This document shows positions 56,140 through 64,000 of a DNA stretch of 64,000 nucleotides, in pieces. Numbering within the stretch: the first letter of the stretch is position 1; every line of letters starts with the position of its first letter. Both the position numbers and the translations under genes were made by a program. Under the pieces are notes generated by a model. The model did no database searches. It was not told the origin of the DNA and worked only from the letters and a program-made list of their open reading frames with translations. Source of the DNA: Elephas maximus indicus (lineage: Eukaryota > Chordata > Mammalia > Proboscidea > Elephantidae); the NCBI RefSeq assembly GCF_024166365.1, contig NC_064831.1, positions 28,448,768 through 28,512,767 of the forward strand. Direction: 5' to 3'.

Positions 56140-57015
56140 AAAGGCAGTCCAACAGAATATGGAAATTATTGAACAATATCATTAATATTACAGGCAAGTA
56201 AAATTTTGCTGAAAATAATTCAAATACAATTGCAGGGGCACATAGAGTACTGTCAGAAATTCAAGCTGGATTTGGAAGATGATGTGGAATGAGGGATATC
56301 ACTGCTGGTATCACATGGATATTGAATGAAAGCAGAGAATACCAGAAAGATGCTTACCTGTGTTTTATTGGCTATACAAAAGCATTTGATTCTGTGGATC
56401 ATAACAAATTATGGATAACATTACAAAGCATGGGAATTCCAGAACACTTAATTGTGCTCGTGGGGAAACTGTACATAGGCCAAGAGACAGTCGTTTGAAC
56501 AGAGCAAGAGGATACGGTGTGGTTTAAAATCAGGAAGGGTGTACATCAGAGTTGTATCCTTTCGCCATACTTACTCGATCTGTATGCTAAGCATATAATC
56601 TGAGAAATTGGACTATATGAAGAAGATCGGGGCATCAGGATTGGAGGAAGACTCATTAACAACCTGCAATATGCAGATGACACAACCGTGCTTGCTGACG
56701 AAGATCAAAGACTACAGCCTTCAGCATGGAAGACCAAAGAATTGATGCCTTTGAATTATAGTGTTGGTGAAGAATATTGAGTATACCATGGGGTGCCAGA
56801 AGAATGAACAAATCTGTCTTGAAAGAAGTACAACCAGAGTGTTCCTTGGAAGCGAGGATGGTGAGACTTTGTCTCACATACTGTGGACGTGTTATCAGGA
56901 GGGACAAATTTGTGGAGAAAGACATCATGCTTCAATGGGTTCAAACATAGCAATGATTGTGAGGGTGATGCAGGACTGGACAGTGTACATAGGGTCGCTG
57001 TGAGTTGGAACTGAC
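56140..57015 (+). pseudogene. RTE ORF2 reverse-transcriptase region, decayed
   Basis: 56289-56498 reads 'MRDITAGITWILNESREYQK' and 'GYTKAFDSVDHNKLW', which includes the first catalytic Asp motif. At about 56665-56690 the Y-A-D-D-T-T motif is intact. Stops and frameshifts lie between segments, and a C-terminal piece follows at 56761-57003 after a deletion of several hundred bases at about 56730. Confidence 0.87.
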
Positions 57016-57040
57016 TTGAAGGCACCTAACAACAACAACA

Positions 57041-57895
57041 ATAACAAAAAAATAGTAGGTATATTGGAAACTGAACCAGATATTCTACTTAGGACTGGTT
57101 CTTAGCTGTTTGGATGAGATTTCTGCATGAAGCAATGTGGAAAATATTTACTCTATAAAGGCAAAGAGGATCAAAATTCCTCTGTCTGCTGTAATTAATT
57201 ACTTACACTTACTTATCAGGATTTACTCATTTTGTCCTAACAAATGATGGTATTGGATTTGGGCTATAAATGATACATCCCAAATCCTAAGAAAAACAAA
57301 TTTAAGAGAGATGACTGCATTAAATACAAAAAAGTGTGGATAATTTATTCTTTTACGATTTCAGCACTTTAAGTTCATCAACTAAAGGAATCAATCCTTA
57401 ACTTTATATTGCTCAAAGGTTAATTTACAGCCTGGATGGGAAGAACGCTGTAGAATCAGGCACTGATGTGTATGATCCAGGGCTCTTCTGAAATACCAAG
57501 CCTTCTGTTTGTGTTTTTCTCCTTTTTGATTTTGTTAAGTTTGATACGTTAAATTTATAGTAAATATATAAATCTACAGAAGAGGTTAAGTACATTTGTT
57601 TCTTTGATATTTATAGTACGGAACAAAAACCAATTTATTTCATTAACTTGCTGAAAAATAACTAATGTGGAAATAATGATAATGTAATACTGATTAAAAA
57701 GCAATAATGTGTTAATTTTATTATAATTAGAATGTCAGAAATAGTATAACCTATAACTTAGTGCTTTTGGCTTCATTGCTGTACTGATTTATAACTTTTT
57801 TAAGAAAACTGAAAAATATATTAATATATAATAATTTCTTAATGAATGTGTTTTCTGCAGAAGAAAATCAGCTTATAATAATAAAAAAAATAATA
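57041..57895. other. Intronic, no exon seen
   Basis: Strongly AT-rich unique-looking DNA with no coding signal. Confidence 0.45.
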
Positions 57896-57899
57896 GCTC

Positions 57900-58088
57900 A
57901 TAATAAACATTTATTGAATACTTGCTATATGCCAGACACCATTCTAAAAGATTTGAATAAGTTGCTTCATTTTCACAACACCTATGTGGCAAGTACTACT
58001 ATTTTCCCCATTTTGTAGATGAGGAAACTTAGGTGTAGAGAGATTAAGTATCTTGTCCAAAGTTCCCCACCTAGTAAGTGGCAAAGTG
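57900..58088 (-). repeat. MIR SINE (ancient)
   Basis: 'ATATGCCAGACACCATTCTAA', 'CATTTTGTAGATGAGGAAAC' and 'CTAGTAAGTGGCAAAGTG' are the antisense of MIR. Confidence 0.87.
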
Positions 58089-58089
58089 T

Positions 58090-58480
58090 CTTAGGCCAGG
58101 TTCCCTAGAAACAGATGCTGAGATAGAGATTTGCGTAGAGGAAGTTAATGGGGTAATGCTCTTTGGAACGACACCTGTAAAGAAGTGAGGAATTGGGCAG
58201 AGGGAGAGAGTGAACCCTGAGGTCAGTGCGGCAGAGACCTCACCCTATCACAGGCAGCTCTAGGCTAGAGTAGCACTTCAAATTTCTCTGGAATGGAGTC
58301 TTAGGGGCTGCCCATGAGGAGAGGGGATAACCTTGGGTGAGGCCAATTCTTTGGCTGTGAGCATTTCCTGGGGGCACTCAGCTGTTAGTACTCCCAGTAG
58401 CGTACCTGGGGCTTGAAGGTGTTCAGTGCAGCACACTCCACCATCAACTACAACCAAACTCTTGTGCTTCTTGAGCCCAT
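58090..58480. repeat. Interspersed repeat, family not named
   Basis: 'AGGCCAGGTTCCCTAGAAACAG' followed by 'GATTTGCGTAGAGGAAGTTAA' resembles repeat ends seen elsewhere (compare 46308). Its relation to the retroviral pol that follows is unclear. Confidence 0.4.
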
Positions 58481-59521
58481 TTGTTTCCTACAACAAGTTT
58501 ATCCCACTGGGAAACTGTTCCTTCAGGATTCTGGCTGGTCTCTTTTCCTGGGAAAACTCACAAGAGGAAGGTCAGTGGGATGAACTAGTTGGATGAACTA
58601 TATAGCCCAGCAGCTGAAGCTGGTTTGGGGACTGCAACTGATAAATTATCTCCTATTTCCCCCCTCTCCTACCCATTCTAAACTCTCCTCACTTAGCACC
58701 TCTCTTGGTCAAATGAGATGTGACCCAGACCTTCGTCCCTCAGAGACCTTCGTCCCTGGTTATCAGAACCTTTCTCAGGCTGTATCTGCTGCATTTGTTT
58801 ACTTGCCATCAAAACTTGGCAAGACAGTACTAAAAAATGTTTCAGTGTATACCTGGGTATCAAATTCATTTTTCCCTGTGTGCATTATGTAATATCAGCT
58901 GTACCTCCTCTTAGGAGGAGGTCATTACTCCTGTCATGATGTTAACTGCTTTAATTGCTGCTGGTCACTTGGCACAAGGAGACTGAAGCGAATGGGCAGC
59001 AGTCTAAGCTTAAAGTTTAGTGGGGTTATTGCTGTGTCCCATGGGGTGTCCTCTGGGAACTATGATCTCTAGACACATGGAACCTACAGTTGCGGGAATG
59101 GGAAGCATAAATTCCCTAAGCAGATCTCTGGGAGTGATAGTAAATGGGGACATTCTACCTTCTACCTCTTGGTCTCCGGATCCATGCATCCCACCTTTTG
59201 GAAACACAGCACCTTATAATGTTCATTGATTTAGGATATACATTGTGTCCTGGAGGATGGGTCTCATCCTCACAAGCTAGTACCTCAGTTGTACCTTTAA
59301 AAGTCCATTACATTGTTCTATCAAGCAGTAAATTCTGGTGGTGTGGGATGTGATAGGACCCATAGATTCTATAGTCATGTGCCTACTACCTCATCTTCTC
59401 TGTTGTGAAATGGGTTTCTTGGCCCATTGAGTTGTTATGCAGGATCCTGTGTTGGTGGATACTCTATAAGCCCTTGGGTAGTGGTGCTGGCTGAGTCCCT
59501 GTATGCAGGAAAGGCACATAT

Positions 59522-59722
59522 ACCAAAAACCAAACCCGTTGCTGTCAAGTTGATTCTTACTCCTAGCAGCCCTGGAGGATAGAGTAGAACTGCCCTGTGT
59601 GGTTTCCAAGGAATTATAGAAGCAGACTGCCACATCTTTCTCCCATGGAGAGGCTGGTGGGTTTGAACTGCTGACCTTTTGGTTAGCAGCTGAATGCTTT
59701 AACCACTGTGCTACCAGAGCTC
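59522..59722 (-). mobile_element. AfroSINE inserted in the retroviral pol
   Basis: The minus-strand copy runs from 'CCAAAAACCAAACCCGTTGC' to 'GTGCTACCAGAGCTC'. Possible imperfect target duplication CACATATACC (left) / CACATACC (right). Confidence 0.9.
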
Positions 59723-60763
59723 TTACACATACCTATAACGTGTCAATTGCACTTCAGGTTAATTGCTGCTTCTTCCCAGGTGAAAGAAGTCCAATATAAT
59801 CAATCTTCCAACAAGTGCCTGGTTTGTCTACTCAAGAGATGGTACTGCATTGAGGGCTCATTGCTGGTTTTTGAAGCTGGCAGTCTGGACACTCGGCAGT
59901 GCCGGTAGCTAGATTGGCCTTGGTGAGTAGGCGCTTTTGCTCTTGAGCCCATAAGTAGCCTCTGTCCTTGCTGCTGTGACTACCATGTTCATCTGTGCTA
60001 GCACCAGAGTGACCGATGAGCAAAGCTGGCTGATGACAACCTGCTGAGTCTCTCTGCTTGGTTGTTTAGTTCCTCTTCATGGTAGATGCTCTTTGGTAGA
60101 TGTTAACATGGGATACAAAGATTTTGACACTTCGTGTCCATGACCTTAGATTCATCTACATGCTTTTTCCGCAGATCTTCTTGTCTCTTCCAGTTTTGTT
60201 TTTTTTTTTTTTCCTTCTTGATAGCTGTCCAAACATTTGCCTCTGCTCATGAGTCTATATATATTCTTACTTTTGGTTAATTCTCTGTCTACATATAGTG
60301 GATGGCTGGGTACACTGTTCCAATTTCTGCCAATTGGGAGAATTTCCCTTCACCTCCTCTTTCAGAGTAACTCCTGGGTGAGATTGTAGTGCCTGAGCAG
60401 TATATTTTTGGCTGGTATCCACATACCTGGCTGACACATCTGTGAACCAAGCCTGACTTTTTTTCTCCTGTCTCATCTGATCATGATCCCCAGCCCCCAC
60501 AGGTGGCTAAAGATGTGAGCTAAGAGAAAAGTGCTGGTTGGTGCAACAATGGTGGATGATATGAGTGTCTGGACTACCTCCTCATCCTCTGGCCCTGCTC
60601 ATGCCCTGTATATCACTTATAATAGATTGCTGTGGGGCCTGCGTGACTTCATGACTTAGTAGATTTGAGAGCATTCAGCTCATGGTCAATGATTCCGGCC
60701 ATGTTCTCACTTAATGTCCATGGTTAGGCATTTATTTCAAGGTTCAGTGGTATGTCAGGAGCG

Positions 60764-60786
60764 TTTGTTTGTTTGTTTGTTTGTTT
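60764..60786 (+). repeat. (GTTT)n short tandem repeat
   Basis: About six GTTT units occur in a row inside the decayed pol region. Confidence 0.9.
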
Positions 60787-61626
60787 GAATGGTACATAAT
60801 TCTCTGCTGCAAATGGCATGGATTTGCTCTAGAACCCAAAGCATCTATGTTGAGTTTTTTTTTTTTTTAATTGGGGCTTGTCATAAACTCTGCGTGGAAT
60901 ATTTGCATTAGAAGTATCTTTAATAGTGTAGGGTCTGCCAGGAGGCATGGCCCAAGTGGCAGTGCTGTTTGCACTGTAGCCTAGGCCTGTTCCAGAGCCC
61001 TTTCTTGCCCTGGGTCCCACTGAAAGCTGGCAGCTTTCCATGTCACTTGGTGAATGGGTTGGAGCAGGATTTCCAAGTAGTGTATGTTGCCTCTAGAGCC
61101 AAAAGAGGCCTACAAGGTGCATGGTGATAGGAGGTGTGAGATTAAATAATCTGTGCTTTAGAAGGTATATCTTGGCATGCCCTATACTACTAGACCCCTG
61201 AAAACTTTACTGACGTGGAGTTCCTGAGTCATTATAGGGCTTATATTCCACCCTTTGGAGTATGTGTTTTACCAAAAGCTCCAAAGCGCTTGTCAGTTCT
61301 TCTTCATTCACTATGATTTACATGATACTTTTGAAGTTAACAATGTGATGTTCTGTGAAGTGAGACAGCCTAGGTCTTGTCAGACTATGAGAGAGAGTAA
61401 AGAGTTAACAAAGCTGTAGATTAAGATGTATATGAATGCTGTTGTTCATTCTACATTAGTCTAAACTGCTCCTGGTTCTTTGTCTTGTTGGGGATACAAA
61501 AGGCCATATTTTTCAAATCAGTGGCAGCATACCATACACCTGCAGCCAATTTCTTCTCTTCTAGCAAAAATACTACAATTGGCTCCATCACTGAAATCAG
61601 GACTACTACTTAGCTGAGTTTGAGGT

Positions 61627-62064
61627 ATGCAATGGCTAGGGTTGTGTGTCAACTTGGCTGGGCCATTGTTTTGACAGTTACGTAATGATATAGTTTGCCA
61701 GCTACGTACTGATATGGTCTGGCAGTTATATAATGATGTAGTTATCCTCCCTTTTGTGATATAATGTAATCACCTCCACAGTGTGATCTGATATGATCAG
61801 TCAATGGTAAGGAAAGTTTCTTTGGGGGTGTAGCCTACATCTAATACATGTGGACATTCTGGCAAATCTCGCTGGGTTTGCTTGCTCTGGTTCCTGCATC
61901 CAGCTTGTTACCACCTGACCTTCAGTTCTTAGAACTTGAGCCAATGGCCTGCCATATTACCTGCTGATCATGGGATATATTGGCTTCTGAAGCCTGTGAG
62001 ACAGCAGTGTGCCGTCATATATGCTTCACTGGTTTTGCTTCCCTAGAGAGCCCAACCTAAAACA
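61627..62064 (+). mobile_element. 5' LTR of an endogenous retrovirus
   Basis: A unit of about 438 bp starts TGCAATGG and ends AAAACA, directly followed after two bases by a tRNA primer-binding-like sequence. It contains the repeated short blocks 'GTTACGTAATGATATAG', 'CTACGTACTGATATGG' and 'GTTATATAATGATGTAG'. The left edge is set by homology-like appearance, not by a target duplication, because the 3' LTR lies outside the window. Confidence 0.75.
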
Positions 62065-62066
62065 TT

Positions 62067-62084
62067 TGGTACCAGAGTGGTTCT
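62067..62084 (+). other. Retroviral primer-binding site
   Basis: TGGTACCAGAGTGGTTCT immediately follows the LTR. The first bases pair with the CCA-ended acceptor stem of a tRNA, most like tRNA-Leu, as used by ERVL-type elements. The tRNA identity is from memory. Confidence 0.65.
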
Positions 62085-64000
62085 AGAAAAACAAATTGTA
62101 AGGATGAGTTTTCAGAATTTGTTCTCAAGTTTGGTTAGTCCTAAAGATGTTGATGACTGAGCTTCCAGTAGTAAAGTGGGCACTGCTAATCCATGGCATG
62201 AGATGGCAATAGAAATACATGAAATATCACCTCCAAGAGGTCAAGTATTAGTGAGAGGTTAGGCTCTGCGTGATCTCATGCTTGGTACTTTTCTACAATT
62301 TTGTCATAATGAGAAGTATAAAGACGCTGGTTCATTGGTTTTACTTTTGCTAGACAAAGTGGTGAAAGTATGAATGAGCTCAGGGCTTCAGAATCACAAC
62401 TCTAGCAACACATAAATGACCTTAAAGTTTCTACTTGTGCCCTGAAAGAAAGCCTTATTTCTTGTAGTAACAGAGCTGATATTGCTGAAAAACAAACCCA
62501 AATTCTTATGATAAGAGTGGTTGAATTACAACACTAATGAATTCCCAACATCTAATGGTGTCTGAAGTTAAAGTGAGGGCATTGATTGGGAAGAAATGGG
62601 ATCCTGAAACTTGGGATGAGGTCATATGGGCAAATAATCAGGAAGCTAGGGATGCTGAGCCCCTAAATTCTGTTGAATCACTTCTGCCAACAGAACTAGC
62701 CCATTTGCTTCCATCTGAATGAAGAGTTTAATCATCTTTGTGTGCTAAGCCGCCCTTCTCAGAAAAACCATTGTCTCTTCCACCCCCATCTGATGAAATT
62801 AATCCAGCTGTGTCTGAAAGGCCTTTGTCTGAGATATCACCTGGGGCAGCATGTGATGTGAGTCATTGCCTGGGGGAGGCATCTGAGTCATTGCCACAGT
62901 GTCTTATAAAACATTGCAGAATGTTCTCAGAGCATATTCACACCACCCATTTTGTCTTCTAGACTTCTGACTAGACTTAAGTCCTAGCAATCCCCAACAG
63001 AGTACTTACAAAGAGTGACCCAGGACGAGGTACACTACACTCTAAAAGAACTGCTTGATTTTTACGATATGTACAAACCAAAACTTGGGGAATATTTGTG
63101 GGAATGACTATTAAGGGTGTGGGATAATGGTGCAAGAAATATAAAGTTGAATCAGTTTGATTGTACTGATATGAGCCCACTAAGATTCTTCATTCAGTGT
63201 TTTAGCTCAAGACGTTAGGAACGGATCTAATAGTGTATTTGGTTGGTTCACTGAATTGTGGATTATGCAATGGCCTACACTAAATCAAGTTGAAGTACCA
63301 GACCTGCCTTGGTGTACTTCAGAAAAGGTATCCAAAGACTTAGGGAAATTGGCATGTTAATGTGTATTTACCAGGTTAGACCCAAAGACCCAAACATCGA
63401 GCTCCCAGTGGACATACCTTTTACCACAACAGTAAGGAACAAATTTGTGAAGGGAACTCCAGCATCATTGAAGAGTGCTATGATTGCTATTTTATGTAAA
63501 TCAGATTTGACAGTGGGAACTCCTCTAACTGAATTAAGATACCTAACTACAGTGGGGTTGATTAGACCCTGTGGTGATACGGGCCAAACGAGAGCCCCCA
63601 GTCGACAAAGACAAGGTGGGCGTGGTTACCGTAATGGATAGGGAAGTCAAAACAGTAATCAGAATAATCTGGCTCATATAGATTTATAGCATTGGCTAAT
63701 TAGTTTTGATGTCCCTAGGAGTGAAGTAGATGGGAAAACTACTAAATATTTACTTGATCTGTACAAGTGGAAGAATTCTAGGTCAAGGAATTTGCAGTCT
63801 AACTTGAATTGCCAAATAGAGAGTCATGGCCCCTAAATCAGTTCCCAGACTTGAGCTAGTTTACTGACCCACAACCCATTGAATGAAGGGGAGGCTGGGT
63901 CCCTTTGAGGAAGGGCTTCACTACACTGCCAAAAATTTATGCTGTTAATCTTTCTCCCAACCTTCACCAAAGGAATCTATGGCCTTTTACTAGAGTGACT
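62085..64000 (+). pseudogene. Endogenous retrovirus gag, broken, continues past the window
   Basis: Downstream of the primer-binding site, open pieces lie at 62537-62722 (with an acidic 'WDPETWDEVIWANNQEA' segment), 62738-62962 (Pro/Ser-rich) and 63309-63641 (ending in an Arg/Gly-rich stretch). They follow a gag-like layout of matrix-type, proline-rich, capsid-like then basic. Stops at about 62720 and 63640 and frame changes show it is not functional. No zinc-knuckle motif was found. The class resembles ERVL/MaLR. The rest of the provirus is outside the window. Confidence 0.65.

Larger units (their letters stand above)
55612..57040 (+). mobile_element. RTE LINE with inverted 5' segment (twin-priming structure)
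   Basis: 55612-56117 is RTE ORF2 sequence on the minus strand (region between endonuclease and RT). From about 56118 to 57040 the element continues on the plus strand through RT to the tail 'GGCACCTAACAACAAC'. In element coordinates the start of the plus part ('CCCATTTCAAAGAAAGG') lies roughly 12 bases after the sequence at the left edge of the inverted part ('ATCTCTTCC' on plus). The pieces therefore fit together with a small gap. No clear target duplication was found. Confidence 0.85.
58485..61600 (-). pseudogene. Endogenous retrovirus pol, decayed, minus strand
   Basis: Reading right to left, I recognise the end of a retroviral RT/connection region (about 61260-60950), an RNase H region (about 60500-60270, opening with 'AWFTDVSARY') and an integrase zinc-binding region (about 60023-59832, including 'ATGTAECPDCQLQKP'). 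The integrase core is more decayed at about 59500-58900. Frames change repeatedly and stops are common. In the RNase H opening a Val occupies a position that is usually Gly. An AfroSINE interrupts it at 59522-59722. The assignment to ERV pol is firm. The class (ERVL-like) is tentative. Confidence 0.75.
30501..64000 (+). other. DCHS2: DCHS2 intron 1 (5' part, runs past the window)
   Basis: It begins with a consensus donor GTAAGTGG directly after the last codon of exon 1. No open frame downstream carries a cadherin motif (LDRE or DxND), so exon 2 is placed outside the window. Human DCHS2 is known to have very long introns. The intron contains mostly transposable elements, listed separately. Confidence 0.75.

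Noticed and set aside
30501..64000. Search for DCHS2 exon 2 or further cadherin exons
   Set aside because: No segment with LDRE or DxND motifs next to splice signals was found in the listed frames. A very short exon could escape reading by eye.
1..64000. Stand-alone tRNA genes
   Set aside because: All A-box/B-box-like pairs seen fall inside AfroSINE or MIR elements and lack a complete cloverleaf.

Overview
The window is vertebrate genomic DNA, almost certainly from an afrotherian mammal and most likely an elephant. This rests on about 27 tRNA-derived SINEs of the AfroSINE type, several RTE-clade LINE copies sharing their 3' tail, one nearly complete L1, and older mammalian repeats (MIR, L2, L1M, solo LTRs). 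Elephant rather than hyrax or sirenian is inference. Nothing bacterial (operon, CRISPR, Shine-Dalgarno site) is present.

Only one host protein-coding exon can be supported: a GC-rich first coding exon at 28476-30500 (+), encoding 675 residues of a dachsous-type protocadherin that I recognise as DCHS2. It carries a leader with signal peptide, five complete cadherin repeats and the start of a sixth. It ends at a consensus splice donor (CAG/GTAAGT) in phase 0. A CpG-rich promoter and leader (about 27400-28475) precede it, with a 39-codon upstream ORF. I found no second exon, so 30501-64000 is read as part of intron 1, and 1-27400 as 5' intergenic DNA.

Layout: 1-27400 is intergenic DNA dense in AfroSINEs, with RTE copies at 4.9-5.8, 6.8-7.2 and 13.4-16.4 kb and a solo LTR at 10.1 kb. 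27.4-30.5 kb holds the DCHS2 promoter and first exon. 30.5-34 kb is intron with a 74-bp tandem duplication, an L2 and a truncated L1. 34.2-41.8 kb is a nearly full-length L1 on the minus strand with a 16-bp target-site duplication (TSD) and disabled ORFs. 42-58 kb is intron with SINEs, a GATG microsatellite, a solo LTR, two more RTE copies and old L1 pieces. 58.5-61.6 kb is a decayed endogenous-retrovirus pol on the minus strand. 61.6-64 kb is the 5' LTR, primer-binding site and broken gag of a second retroviral element on the plus strand, running off the window.

The most notable pattern is a recurring rearrangement of RTE-mobilised elements. Two RTE LINEs and one AfroSINE (plus a possible 37-bp SINE tail) have a 5' part inverted relative to the 3' part. 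Three of the four are enclosed by a single TSD pair. This is the hallmark of twin-primed reverse transcription. Several AfroSINEs also carry T-rich rather than A-rich 3' tails.
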